A DNA stretch of 64,000 nucleotides from Peromyscus leucopus (lineage: Eukaryota; Chordata; Mammalia; Rodentia; Cricetidae), in assembly GCF_004664715.2 (NCBI RefSeq), contig NC_051084.1:58585334-58649333 (forward strand), read 5' to 3'. The position numbers and the translations under genes are program-made. Below are positions 43,186 to 56,093 of the stretch, in pieces (the first letter of the stretch is position 1; each line of letters begins with the position of its first letter). Below the pieces are notes generated by a model. That model was not told the DNA's origin, searched no databases, and saw only the letters and a list, made by a program, of their open reading frames with translations.

Positions 43186-44375
43186 TTCCTAGAAGTAAAC
43201 TGAGTTTATTGTAGGGCACTTACCTAGTTTTATTTGCCATTTCTTGATAACTAATTTCTTTAGGAATGCTCTTTTATGTATTTTGTTTGCCTTTTAAGTT
43301 GTTTTAGTCATTATATTTACATATTTGGCTAGAAGTGGAGTTCAGTGTGCTGTTTTAGTAGTGACAGACATGGAAAGAAAATTACTTTTAAATGTTTTTC
43401 AATTGAAATTTGCGTGTCTCCCAAGTTTGTTGAAGATGATAGTTATATTCAGGTTTATTTAGAGCATGTGTCCTCATGCAGCTCTTAATAACTCGGAGAA
43501 AATGACAGAATCATTGATGTTGCTGCTACTCCTATGTTCCAGTGAAAGACTGTCATTGCTGACCAAATGATGCAGATGATTTGCATTAATCTTGTACTCT
43601 CTGAAGACTGAATCACCACGTAGAGGAACTTTCTTCAGACAGGATCTTCATTTTTAAGTTTTATTTTACTTTGCTCTACACTGATAGCACATACTATTCA
43701 AGCCAAATGGAAACATTTGGTGTTATTCTGTACCATGTTATTAAAACTGCTTTGTGTATCATCTCACTCACTTTTATACTTTTGAAAACATCTGTTTGCA
43801 TAATTATAGTTTGCTATTCTTAATGTAAAAATTGGTCTTCATTTTTGTATTCCTTGTGCTAAAAATAAAAGCAAAGCCAATTTACTCTATAGTTGTGTTT
43901 GTTAAATTTTTGATTCATCAGTGTTATTATATGTTATTTCAAAGCCATTAAATGGTATTAGTCAACCATCTATTATTTGTGAACTTGGTAAAAGAGTAGT
44001 TAGACTTTACAGTTAATTCAGAGTGTTGTTTTATCGAATATTTCTGCTTTTCCTTATATGAACCTTTTTTTAAACATCAGTTCTTTCAGTTCTTATACAG
44101 AGAGACATTAATTATCAAAATTATTTTCTTCATGACAGGACCTTTATGGGTCTGCACCAGATCCTCTGTGTATATATTATAGCTTTCAGTTTAGTATTTT
44201 ATGGAACTCCTAAGTGTGTGAATGAGTGGGTCTCTGAGTCTTGTGACTTCTCTTGGGGCCTTTTCCTTCTGTTGGTTTGCCTTCTCCAACTTTGATGTGA
44301 TGGTTGTGGTTTTAGCTTATTATATTTTATTTTGCTATGTTTTGTTGTTATCTCTTAGAAGCCTGTTCTTTTTTT
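43186..44375. other. Intron 1, nothing recognised
   Basis: AT-rich, no named element. Confidence 0.4.
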
Positions 44376-44510
44376 AATGAAAGACTGAAAGAGAGTGGAT
44401 CCAGTGGGAGGGGAGGTGGGGAAGAATTGGGAGGAGTAGAGGGAGGGGAAACTGTAATCAGGATATAGTGTACCAGAAAAGAATATGTCTTTAATAAAAC
44501 GGGGCGGGGA
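44376..44510 (+). mobile_element. Rodent L1 3' terminus
   Basis: A G-rich stretch 'GTGGGAGGGGAGGTGGGGAA' followed by 'AACTGTAATCAGGATATAGT' and 'AATATGTCTTTAATAAAA' is the characteristic end of rodent L1. Confidence 0.8.
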
Positions 44511-45019
44511 ACCTTAGACAAATGGGAAGGAGAATGGATTTGGCTAAGAATTCATGCTGCTGTGAGAAGATGATCAGTGGTGGATAGTAACAAAATGAAG
44601 AGACTGTCCCACAACAGCTGTACCTAAGAAATGAGGCTGTCAGGTTCACTGAAGTTTGGACAAACAAGCGCCTAATGACCATCTCAGAGGCACACACCCC
44701 CTTTTTCTTGTTACAAGAAAATGGTTAGCATTCTGGCCTTCCCCCGTGTCCACTCTCTCCTCTCTTTTAAAAGTTTCAGTCACCATATTGCTGGTGTTGA
44801 AGTTAAATGGAAATTGAGCATGGGGTATTTTTAATTTTATGAGAAGTAAAAGCTAGTAATTTAAAACTACAGTAAGTTTTCAGAAATCCATTTTCCTTGA
44901 CTGAAGTGTTCTTTCTTCTTTGTCAGTCACTTCTTCCTCCCACCCCAAATCCCATCCCAGTCTGTGGCAGGACTAGTCCGTACATGCTCCTGTGAAAAAA
45001 TAAGTATTCAGAGAAGGGA

Positions 45020-45600
45020 AAAAAGAAACAGTGACACTTACATACAGTGGGGTGCTACAGAGTCCAACAGTGTCCACTCCTCCTTTCGGCTCCAGGCCCC
45101 CATCTGTGCAGACCCATGCAGGCAGGCCCTGGGCGTGCTGCCCCAGTCTCGGTGAGTTCATATTGTATTGGTCCTGCTGTTTCCAAGGTCTTGTTTCTTT
45201 GGTATCCTCTGTCCCCTCTGGCTCTTAGACTCTTTCTGACTGCTCTTCCATAGGATTCCCCTGAGCCCTGAGGGGGAAGGATTTGATGGAGATGCCCCTT
45301 TTTAGTGTTTTGAAGTCTCTCACTCTCTGCATGTTGTCTGGCTGTGAGTCTCTGTATTTGTTTCCATCTGCTGGATGAGGAAGCTTCTCTGATGATGGCT
45401 GAGCAAATCCCTAATCTAAGAGCAAATCAGAATGTCTGTAGGGGTCATTTTACTGCTATGTTCCTTTTGGAGAACAGTAATTTTTGGTTTTCCCTTAGGT
45501 GGCTGGTCTCAGGTTCTTGATAACCCAAGCAGTATTGGGTATGGGTTCCATCTCATGGAGTGGGCCTTAAAGCAGATCAGAATATCACTCTTTCTTTCCT
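45020..45600 (-). mobile_element. Rodent L1 3' UTR, inverted
   Basis: The reverse complement of the rodent L1 3' UTR, well matched: 'TGATGGAGATGCCCCTTTTT' at 45282, 'GCATGTTGTCTGGCTGTGAG' at 45329, 'CTCTGATGATGGCTGAGCAA' at 45388 and 'GGGTTCCATCTCATGGAGTG' at 45543. Confidence 0.85.
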
Positions 45601-46085
45601 GCTGATGGACTGACACTCAAGTTGGTTCCATGTCTTGACTGGTATATGGTGGCTGTGACTAAAAGAGACTTTGTTGTGGCTTGAATGGTGTCCCTCATAG
45701 TTGTGTTGTCAGTACTTGGAAGGAAGTCTCTTGGAGGGCTCTGCTCTTGGGAAGTCTCCCATGTGTTGGTAGCTGGACTGAGGAAAGTATTCCTACAGCC
45801 ATAGCATTTCTCTGTACAGCTCCAGAAATCTCCAAGAACATGGCTGGCTGATTGGAAGCTCCCCCAGTTTTGCAGAATGGCGTGGCTGAAGTTGTGGTTG
45901 CTGCCAACGGGGTACACCTTCAGGCATGGTAGCAGTATCATGCAGAGTCCCACTGTACTTAGGATCCACAGAGACAACAGAGGTGGCTCATTTCTGGTTC
46001 CCATCTGTGCCCTATCTGGTATAGTTACTTGGTTTTGTTCCCCACAGCTTCGAAAGGGACAGGGAAAGGATTTGGCAGGTTTGAG
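45601..46085. other. Unassigned, possibly repeat-derived
   Basis: Moderately GC-rich block right of the inverted L1 3' UTR. A 139-codon minus-strand frame (45585-46004) extends into the L1 and shows no recognisable domain. It is probably retroelement-derived. Confidence 0.3.
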
Positions 46086-46431
46086 TCAACCAGCTCAACA
46101 ATTCATGCCTTAGTAACTTTAGTTAGTAACTTAGTCATTTCAATAGGAAAACCAATAAGAGCTGCTTACCCTATAGATTTAACATGAAATCAACATTCTT
46201 CAGTGAGCTTTATCTAACAATGCTGAACCCTTTGCCAAATACCTGTTTAGAAGGTTGGGTCCTCCAGATCTATCTAAATAAATAAATATGTGTAAGAAAT
46301 ATGTATGTAGTAGTCAGTATAAGGCTTTGTGTCTGTCTTAGAACACATTTCTTGTGGCTTGGCAGAATTGTATGCAATTATTGTGTACTGAATGTTTGAA
46401 TTGAAGACTCAAGAATAATCTATAGAGTTTT

Positions 46432-46570
46432 GCTTTTCAAAAATGTGGTCAGTGGATGGCAGATTGGGCATTTTGGGAACTCACTAGAAAGACAGAATTC
46501 TTGGTGTCAGTCCAGGAACTCCAGAATTAGAGCTGGTGTTGTCACAATATCCCAGGTGAAATGGACAGTA
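46432..46570 (+). mobile_element. MER5A-like DNA transposon relic
   Basis: It resembles MER5 layout: 'AAAAATGTGGTCAGTGGA', 'GGGAACTCACTAGAAAGACA' and 'GAATTCTTGGTGTC'. Diverged, short nonautonomous hAT type. Confidence 0.5.
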
Positions 46571-46833
46571 AGCTGAGATGCCAGCATTTCTTTAACCTTT
46601 TGTGGTTTGAGACTTGTAAATTTATTAAACTACTTACTTATCTACTTTAACCTATTTTAGATTTCTGTGTAAGTTTCAAACTGTGATGTATTGTTATGTA
46701 ATAAATTGTGAGAAATGGTTAGGGGTAGCTGAAGGAGGCAACTGTGTCTGGATTTGTTGTGGAAGTCCAAAATGTGTCTCGGTTTGTAGATGCCAGTTCC
46801 TAGACCTATAGTGGAATATTCAGATGTAGAGGG

Positions 46834-46835
<2 letters not shown>

Positions 46836-46880
<45 letters not shown>
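46836..46880. repeat. (GT)n microsatellite
   Basis: About 22 GT units. Confidence 0.97.
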
Positions 46881-46884
<4 letters not shown>

Positions 46885-47825
46885 TTTTCTCTTCCTTGGG
46901 GAGGAGGGATCTGTAGGTGTGTGTTTAATTTTTACTATTTTGTAATAACTGGCTTCAATGTGGTTTTGTAGAATAACCGTCACCTATAGATGAAAGTATA
47001 CACTTAAAAGAGCTTGCAGTTTTTAAAAAGCTTAATACCTATTTATGACTCTTATGTAGCTAATTCTTCATGATCAGATAATTTTTAGAAATCCAGAAAT
47101 GTTTTCCAGAAGCTTTCTAGAAACTTAATTTTTTCCACTTAAAAATTCTACAAGCAATATGTGAAAATAATCCTGAGAAAACTTAAAATAATGCACAGAA
47201 AGAAGGTATTTAAAGTATGAAGAGTAACAGAGTCAGGGCTTGTGTTTTTATATTCATGTTAGTGTCTGCAGTGTTCTCCGGAATTTCTTGACCATGACTG
47301 AAATAAATGCCATTTAGAGAACGTCAGTTTTTATATGCGTATGAAGTTAGTAAGACAAACACTTGTCTTCTTACCACCTGTCTTCAGAAGCAGAGTAACC
47401 AGTGCCCTCTAGGCCTGCTGCCTGCATACCATTCCCAGACATTTTTCTCTGACCACATTCTCATTTCTCAGTACCAGACCCTGCCTCAGTTCCATGACAG
47501 ATGTGGAAGCTTTTAGTGGATATGTGTTAATATTCATGTTTTCAACTTTATACGTGGCTTATTCCTTTTAAAACATTGTTAAAATCTGATACTTTTGAGA
47601 TTTATCATTGGATATGTGGCTTTTTGAGGCAGTCTTGTTTTCCTTATTGCAGATATCCTTTTCCACTGTATTAGAGCACAGTTGAGGCCTTTGTAGTTTA
47701 AAGAACATTTTGAGAGTATACATGTTTTCATGTTTCTTGGACAAACAATTTTTTCTTTCAAGTACCCACTTGTTTTTATCTGCTCATTTTTTTCGGTTTA
47801 CCCTTTCTTATTGATACCCCCCCCC
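46881..47825. other. Intron 1, nothing recognised
   Basis: AT-rich; a 10-C run at about 47818-47827. No named element. Confidence 0.4.
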
Positions 47826-47935
47826 CATTTTTTTAGATATACTCTTGCTATTTACCATAGACTGACCCTGAACTCATAACCCTCCTGCCTGAGCCTCCAA
47901 AGTTTTGGGATTATAGGCCTGCATACCATTCACAG
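47826..47935 (-). mobile_element. B1-like SINE, diverged
   Basis: 'AGACTGACCCTGAACTCATA' and 'TTTTGGGATTATAGGCCTGC' in inverted B1 order. Confidence 0.6.
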
Positions 47936-47957
47936 AAATATTTACTTTTTTTGTTTG

Positions 47958-48060
47958 TTTTTTTTTTTTTTTTTGTATTTTGTTTTTTGTTTTTTGAGAC
48001 AGGGTTTCTCTGTGTAGCTTTGCGCCTTTCCTGGAACTCACTTGGTAGCCCAGGCAGGGA
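47958..48060 (-). mobile_element. 5'-truncated B1 SINE
   Basis: Poly(T), 'GAGACAGGGTTTCTCTGTGT' and 'CCTGGAACTCACTTGGTAGC' are near consensus, but the sequence stops abruptly after 'CCCAGGCAGGGATC'. The promoter half of the B1 is missing. Confidence 0.85.
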
Positions 48061-48101
48061 TCATTTCTATAGTTCGTTACTTTTTTTTTGTTTTTTAATG
48101 A

Positions 48102-48200
48102 GCCTTCTGCACTTGGAATCTTAGCTACTCAAGATGCTGCAGGACAGTCACAAGTTTGAGGCCAGCCAGGGCTGTTTAATGAGACCCTGTCTTACAAATA
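48102..48200 (+). mobile_element. Old B1-like SINE fragment
   Basis: 'TTTGAGGCCAGCCAGGGCTG' and 'GAGACCCTGTCTTACAAA'. Confidence 0.65.
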
Positions 48201-48210
48201 AAATTCTTAG

Positions 48211-48350
48211 CCGGGCTGCAGTGACTCATCCAGCACTCAGGGGGAAGAGCCAGGCAAATCTCTGAGTTCTAGGCCAGCCTAGGTTACAGAGTAAGATCCA
48301 GGACAGGCACCAAAACTACATAGAGAAACCCTGTCTCAAAAAACAAAAAC
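48211..48350 (+). mobile_element. B1 SINE
   Basis: 'AGCCGGGCTGCAGTGACTCA' start, 'AGGCCAGCCTAGGTTACAGA' and 'GAGAAACCCTGTCTCAAAAA' end. Confidence 0.85.
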
Positions 48351-48544
48351 TTCTTTATTTGGTTTATTATTAACATTTTAATTATTATCTTATTTACTTA
48401 ATAAAGAACTTTTCGTTGAGGTATATATTGCTGCTGTTCAAATATGCATAGTGAAAACTGTTGGAATTAATTAGTTTTAAAGTCTTGAAGTTAGGGAAAC
48501 ATTGCCAGGAAAGCAAGACCAGTAGAATGACTAAGGTTCTTTTC

Positions 48545-48870
48545 TCTCTGTGTGTGTGATGTATGCAATAAACACGAGTGTGCAGGCTCTTGTGTGCTTA
48601 TGTGGCGGCCAGAGCAGGATGTTGTCTGGTATTTTTTCTATGGATCCCTGTTTGCCATGTTGTCTTGACAGGATTTCTCACTGAACCTGAAGCTCACAGT
48701 CTTGGCTAGGGTGCTGGCTGTCCAGGGATCTTCCAGCTCGGCCCTCCAATGCTGGGGTTATAGGCATGCATTGGTGTGCTTGGATTTTTACATGGATGCT
48801 GGGGATTTGAACTCAGATCCACGTGCATGGATAGCAAATGCTCTTACTCACTGATCCATCTTCCCAGTCC
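48545..48870 (-). mobile_element. B4-type SINE
   Basis: Inverted B4: TG-rich remnant, 'GGCGGCCAGAGCAGGATGTT', 'GACAGGATTTCTCACTGAAC', 'TTTTACATGGATGCTGGGGA' and terminal 'CTTACTCACTGATCCATCTT'. It ends about 210 bases before exon 2. Confidence 0.85.
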
Positions 48871-49041
48871 TGACTAAGGTTCTTAAAGATTGATTTATAA
48901 CCTTTCAGTGCATGTATGGCATGGCATTCTCTGAAACTATTGCCAGTACCATTTGAAAAAAACTTGAGCATGTGATTTCTGTAAGCTTCTATCAACAATT
49001 AAGAGTTAGAATACAACTAGTATATAGTCAGGATGTTCTAG

Positions 49042-50147
<1,106 letters not shown>

Positions 50148-50151
50148 TACG

Positions 50152-50184
<33 letters not shown>

Positions 50185-50190
50185 GTGCAG

Positions 50191-50234
<44 letters not shown>
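50148..50234. repeat. (CG/CA)n then (AT)n microsatellite
   Basis: A short alternating CGCG stretch (50153-50160), then (CA)n to about 50183. After a 9-base gap (AT)n follows from about 50193 to 50234, roughly 20 units. All three parts are alternating purine-pyrimidine. Confidence 0.96.
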
Positions 50235-50237
<3 letters not shown>

Positions 50238-51865
50238 GTACAGATGTGAGTTTTTCCCTCCTGTTTTCAGTCTGGAGTTGTTAAGAGGCTATAGATGCAG
50301 AGCTCAGAGATACAGAGGGCAACAGTATGTGGTTGAACTTCAGTGATACACACAGACATACCTCAGAATCAGAAAAAATACACCTACATGGTTGTGGTAA
50401 GTTAACAGAATTAGTAAAGATCTTCAGACTATAAAGTCAAGTATAGTTGATTTAGTTCTATCTTAAAATTAGCTTCTGAGATTATTGCTGGTTAAGGCCA
50501 TACAAGGAAATATTATCTTTTGAGTATTTTCAAAATTCCGGAGGAGAAACCATACAGATTAGATCAGTAAAGGAGAACTTTTGAACACTTTATATGAGAT
50601 AGTGTTCCTATTACCATCTCTGTAGCAGATGTGGTAACTAAATGACATCTTTCTCAGGAAAAGATGATGAGTAGATTAAAATATTTAAGTTGTATTTGTA
50701 AAGTCTTACAGAGGATAAAATATTGAAGACAAAAGGGGGTGTACTTTTTAATGACTCATTCTAAACCAAGGACAAGACACAGACTTATTAGACATTCTAG
50801 ATCCTTGGAAATACTTTAAAAAGACCATTGAGAGAATTTGAATAACAGATTATTTGAGGCAGGTAGCTGTACAGTTTAGAGTATAATTTTCCCATCAGAA
50901 TTGTAGTTAACTGATTTTTGTGAAATAGATAATAGGTATGTGGCAAGGTACTGACTTTAAGAAACCAGGGATTTTAAAAACAAATAATGTACAATATTTG
51001 AAACATATTTGAACATAAATTTGGTGTTACCTGTCGACTTCGTGAAGTAAGAATTATTATGGAATGTAAGACTTTATAATTGTTTGTCACCAGTGATACT
51101 CTGCCTGGGCCATAGCCCACAGAGCTCTTCTTCCCACTGTGCCATGATGAGAAGTAAGGCTAGAATGTCCTCAAGAATCCAGTGATAATCATTTGTTTTA
51201 CTTTAAAACATAAAAACATAAACTGCAGATAGGTGGGCCATCTAGCATTTTGTGGTGGGCCCTGTGAGTACTTGTAAGCCATGCAAATTAGTTACTATTG
51301 TTTTTAAAAAGATGTTCTGAGATGACCAATTAAAACAAGTAAGTGTTTGTTGATAATGCTGAGTTTTCCAGGCTATGTTTTGTTCAATCTATATTTTGGC
51401 TTAGAACATTTCAAGGCAAGTGATTCCAGTAAGGCAGTAGAACAAAGTCATCAAGACAGACTGCCAAAATTAGACTAATTAGACTTGTATGATTTCCCAG
51501 GGTATTTGGTCTTAGGAGGCATTCATGTTTTATTTTGATGTCTTTTATTTTGATGTTTTACTTGCAGAATAAGAAGGGAGAATCATATAAGTTAGAATGG
51601 GTGAAACATGAGCTAGTCTAGTATCTGACACATTTTAAACAATAAATGCTAATATGTTAATTAATAGTATTGGTTCATTTCTCCATTATATAAAACCCTC
51701 AGGATTGTTGCCCTGAAATATCTTAAAATAAGCAATTTAGCTTCTTTCTGGTAATCTGTTGTGATGAATTAGTTTCTAAATTTACTGCTGAGGGTCAGTT
51801 GTTCTGTATTATTGAATATTACGAATTTCTTTTTGAGAGCACTAGCCAAAAATAGTAATTTCATC
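50235..51865. other. Intron 2, nothing recognised
   Basis: AT-rich, 1.6 kb without a SINE that I can recognise. Confidence 0.4.
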
Positions 51866-52245
51866 TATAATGGTTAATCTTGATTGTCAGCTTTACTAGG
51901 ATTTAAAATTACCGTGGTAACACAACTCTGGGCATGTCTTTGAGGGATTATCTAGATTAGGTTAATTGAGGTAGAAAGGCTCACCCTAAATGTGGGTCGC
52001 ATCATTCCATGGATTGGGGTCTCTTTCTGAATAAACAGGAGAAAGTGAGCTGAGCACACCTTTAAGTCAAGAATCTCTTGACTCTTGACTGGCTGTAGGG
52101 TGACCAACTGCCCCCTGTTCTTGCTACCATGCCTTCCCTGAATATATCCCCTAGAACCATAAACCAGGATAATCCTGCCTTTCCTTAAGTTGTTTTTGCC
52201 CAACATTTTGTCACAGCAAGGAGACATGTACTGATACAGATGGCA
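51866..52245 (+). mobile_element. Rodent interspersed repeat
   Basis: 'TGGTTAATCTTGATTGTCAG' start, 'AATGTGGGTCGCATCATTCC', 'GAAAGTGAGCTGAGCACACC', ending 'TTTTGTCACAGCAAGGAGAC'. This is a common rodent family; the exact name is uncertain. Confidence 0.7.
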
Positions 52246-53024
52246 AGGCATTTTGATATGCCAGGCATGAGCAACCATGGTTGACAACTTCCCTTTCCTT
52301 TTTAGGTAGCCTTGTTCTTTTATTTTATACACCTCTCTCCTCAGTGAACTTCATGTAATATTTAAAAACAAGATTCTGTGCTTTCTGAGACTTTCTTGTC
52401 CTGCCTCTCTCACTTTGACTTCCCCCCTGTATATCTGTTATTCCTGCCTTGCAGAATTTTGAGCCATTTCCTAGGAATACCCTCTCCAGTCCTGTGGAAC
52501 CCTGTCCTGGAAGAGCAAAGGTGGTTGTGTGAAGGAGTTTATTCAGTGGCTGGACTCTTTTCTCTTAGTCTAAACTTAAGGACCCCTTTGCACTTTTTAC
52601 TGGCTGGCTTATTACTGAAACTCCTTTTCAATAATAAGTGCTTTTTTCTACTATTTCAGTGTGGTTTACAGGTCATAGTTTTCCCTGTTTTGTTTTGATT
52701 TAACATCTATTAGTTGTAGGCATCAAGCAGATCTAGTGGTTGTTAGGGGTTTGTCCCTACTGGATTGAGTTTGAGTTTTATGGAGATAAACAATTACCTA
52801 ATTTTGCCGTAAATATTACCCATAGACTTTTCAGATTTATGTTTTGTATTGGGGTGTCTGTGTCTTTGTAGTTGTGCCTATGTGTTTAGAGACCAAAGGA
52901 AAACTCTGGATGTCCTTCAGCTCCAAGACAGGCAACCCATTCCTAGCGCTGACCTTTTTATTTGTTAGCCCATGGTATCTAGTTAGGGGCATTGCCAGCC
53001 CATTATGTAAATTTAAACTCTTTT

Positions 53025-53029
<5 letters not shown>
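52246..53029. other. Intron 2, nothing recognised
   Basis: A 106-codon + strand frame (52378-52698) is leucine/phenylalanine-rich from T-rich DNA and has no recognisable domain. Confidence 0.4.

Positions 53030-53067
<38 letters not shown>
53030..53067. repeat. (TG)n microsatellite
   Basis: About 19 TG units. Confidence 0.95.
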
Positions 53068-53069
<2 letters not shown>

Positions 53070-53269
53070 TTTAGGAAGCTTGAACAGGAGTAGAGTTTTT
53101 GAGGGTCTTTAGTGTTAGTTATCTGTCTTTACCAGGCTACCCACGACCCAATTTAACCCTTTGTGTTCCATTATTCTCCTTTGTTCCTTTAGTCTACTGT
53201 GTTCTATCTCTCTTCTCTTAAAAAATCCCCTCTCCACACCGTGGCTCTTTACTGATTTTATGACCTCTA

Positions 53270-53690
53270 TGAAATACACATATGGAGATGAGTTAACATC
53301 CCAAAGTGAATGAAAGCATGTGATATTTGTTGTTCTGGGTCAAGGTTACCTCACTCAGGATGATTGTTTGTAGCTTTATCCATTTACCTGTGTATTTCAT
53401 TTTTCATAACAGCTGAATAATATCCCATTGTGTGCCATATATTTGTCATCCATTCATCAGGTGATAGACATCTAGGCCACTCCTGTTTCCTGGCTATTGT
53501 GACTAGAGCAGTAATGCAATGGATGGGCAGGTGTCTCTGGTAGGATATAGGGTCCTTTGAGTGTACGTGCAGGAGTGGTATGGTGGTACATGTGGTGGAT
53601 CTGTATCTGGTTTTTGAGAAACCAACAACCCTGATTTCCATGCTGGCTACACCATTTGTACTCCTACCAGCAGTGACTAAATGTCACCCT
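53270..53690 (-). mobile_element. L1 ORF2 C-terminal piece, inverted
   Basis: The minus strand at 53384-53641 keeps an 85-codon frame. Its end, DEWMTNIWHTMGYYSAVMKN, is a degraded copy of the conserved ORF2 C-terminal region. It lies in opposite orientation to the L1 3' UTR that directly follows. Confidence 0.85.
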
Positions 53691-55070
53691 GCACACTTCC
53701 AAACATAGGTTATTGTTGATGTTCTCCAGAACTTGATGCTGAAGATACCACATAGAACATTGAGAAATCCTGGAAGCTTCATCCTGCTGTCTAGCTTTCA
53801 TAGTGCTAGAAGGTAGTCTGTGTGCTCCTGGAGGAGAAAAATAGTCATCAGCTTTATCCACCTGTGAATCCTGAGAGCTACAAGAACAACCAGCCTCTCA
53901 AGACATGCTCACCAGTGCCTGGGAGAAATCTAACTTTCTGGTTGGATTTAAAGCCTGCTTCACAAGATGAAACTGAAATCTGACATCATGAGTTAAAGAA
54001 CCTGTAGCTAGGCCTTAAGGGGAAACCAACTGTGGGAGACCAGCTCCCACATTTATTTACCCCAGGGACTCTTGAGGAGAGAGCGATAAGAGATTTAGAT
54101 AGAAGTGTAGAGAGGGGAGAAAAACAATAGAAACACAGGATAGCCTTGGGAAGGCCTGGATCCTTATCCACTGGTCCTTACTGTCTCTTCTAAAGGGCTA
54201 TTTGTAGGAATGCCAAGGAGTGGAGCAAAGACCTTCCCCTAGCACAGCCAAGTGCAGACCCTTCTAATCACCTAGAGACCACGCACATGGTCAAGCAATC
54301 CTCTGATGCAGCCCTTCTGGATGAAGCAAACTCAGATCTCACTAGGAACCTTTGTGGGCCTCCACAACCTACTACTGTTATTCTGCTAAGTGGATATAAT
54401 ATTAAAACAGATCTTAATGACATTGTTATACACATAGATTAGTGTACCTCTTGGCTCTCTTCAGAGATGCTTCTTTTTGCAGTGGACAGTGATTAATAAA
54501 GAGATCAGTAAGTGGCCGATGTGCAGAGAATAAGAGACTTTTGAATGTTTTGCCCTAAAATGGGACATCTCTATCACATGCTTGCCTTTCAAGACTTGGG
54601 TTGTGGAAGGGGGGAGGGGAGGAAAGAGTGTAAGAGCCGGGGTGGTGGATGATTACAGTGAAACTGCAGGGCAGTTGTATATGTGAACAGTGGTTGTGAC
54701 AGATTGTGTGAGACCTGCAAGAGTTCAAGCCATACCAAGTCCCAGAAAGAAGGACGTGCGGTAGTAGGTGGGCTGTAGACATGAAGTTCCACCTCTAGCT
54801 GAAGAGTTATTGGCCGTTGATAGTTGATGGGAAGGGGAAAGTCACCCTTTCTTTAAGGGTGTGGCAGCCACACTCCAGTGGAGGCCATACAGACAAGAGT
54901 GTATGAGCAACACAAATTGCAATTGTTGGGTTAGAAAAAAAAAGAAGACAAGAAAAAAAAAAGAAGACACAAAGTTTGGGTATATAAGGTGTAGGAAGTA
55001 TGGATTTGACAGGAGTTAGGGGAGGGAGTTGAATCAAATATAATTATTATACAGAATTCTCAAAGATTAC
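53691..55070 (+). mobile_element. Rodent L1 3' UTR, split by LTR
   Basis: Sense L1 3' UTR before (53691-54030) and after (54367-55070) an LTR. Markers are 'GAGATGCTTCTTTTTGCAGT' at 54464, 'GAATAAGAGACTTTTGAATG' at 54528, 'AATGGGACATCTCTATCACA' at 54558 and the terminal 'ATTATACAGAATTCTCAAAG' at 55046. Confidence 0.75.
54031..54366 (-). mobile_element. Solo ERV LTR nested in L1
   Basis: A 336-bp element bounded by TGTGGGAG and CCTCCACA, i.e. short inverted TG...CA ends. An AATAAA is on the minus strand near 54051 ('GGGTAAATAAATG'), giving the orientation. Flanks ACCAAC (54025-54030) and ACCTAC (54367-54372) fit a 6-bp target duplication with one mismatch. Confidence 0.8.
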
Positions 55071-55116
55071 TCATAGTCAAACCCTTAGTTACTGTTCTTC
55101 AGGAAGCTGTTAATCT

Positions 55117-55316
55117 TGTTTGAGTCAGAGTCTCTCACTGTGACCTATGGTTTGTCAAGTAGGCTAGGCTGGCTGGCCAGGGAGTCTCAGGGATCTGGTC
55201 TCTACCTCTCCAGTGCTAGGGGAAGAAGCTTGCAGCATCAAACCTGGCGTTTTACATGGGTGCTGGTGATTGAACTCTGAGGCTCTCATGCATGCATAGC
55301 CATCTCCCCAGTCCAG
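55117..55316 (-). mobile_element. B4-type SINE
   Basis: 'AGGCTGGCTGGCCAGGGAGT', 'CGTTTTACATGGGTGCTGGT' and 'ATGCATGCATAGCCATCTCC' in inverted B4 order. Confidence 0.8.
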
Positions 55317-55969
55317 CTGTCTACCTTCTCTTCACACCTTCACACCTCTCCTGAGAAGATTCTAGAAACGTCAAAAACTGTTTCTGCCGTTACATAATTC
55401 CTGTGACAGTTAACACTTAATAGAGCAAAATTATAGGCTTTTTGAAGTAAATTTGGAGAGCTCCATGATTAAGCAATATTTTACCTATGTGTGTTAGCAC
55501 ATTAATTTCTTAAGCTTTTGCTCCTTAGATAAACATTCACAGTGTCTTATAGAACTAGGAACATAATAAACTGTCAGCGCACAATTCTATACATTTATTC
55601 AAGAAAATCTGAGATAAAAACAGGTTGTTTTTTATGGGAACATTGCTCATTATAACCCCATCAAGCTGGAAAAAAAAAATGTCTGAATTATGGCCTCATG
55701 TGAATGCTTTTTAAGTTGATTGGTAGTCTGTTCATGCTGAATTCTTACCAGGCTCTTTAAATGGATTTCCAAAGATTAGCAGAGAATGGGAATAGCGTAC
55801 AGCATTGAGTTTATTATGTACATGTGAAGAGATGTAAGACATTACATAAAATACTGTTTTATAATAAAGCTATAAGAGACCTTTTAAAGCAAATCCATTT
55901 GGGGAAAAGTCACATAAATTTTGAATTTGAATGTGCAGGATTGTGCCCTCAACTTTCGTTTTCCTTTTG
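55317..55969. other. Intron 2, nothing recognised
   Basis: AT-rich, no named element. Confidence 0.4.
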
Positions 55970-55981
55970 ATTATATATATA

Positions 55982-56030
<49 letters not shown>

Positions 56031-56042
56031 TCCCTCTTGGTA

Positions 56043-56078
<36 letters not shown>

Positions 56079-56093
56079 CACATATATATATAT
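55970..56093. repeat. (AT)/(GT)/(AT) alternating tract
   Basis: Flanking TA-runs bracket a (TG)n run at about 55985-56018. After a 10-base spacer two more TA arrays follow, interrupted by CATA and CACATA. Over 110 of 124 bases are alternating purine-pyrimidine. Confidence 0.97.

Noticed and set aside
42858..43214. Overlapping open frames in the CCTT tract on both strands
   Set aside because: A 4-base repeat without stop words leaves all frames open; the products are repeats of a few residues.
45585..46004. 139-codon minus-strand frame
   Set aside because: It extends into L1-derived sequence and has no domain I recognise. Treated as repeat-derived.
53384..53641. 85-codon minus-strand frame as an independent gene
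   Set aside because: Its end is a recognisable degraded L1 ORF2 C-terminus, so it is a retrotransposon relic.
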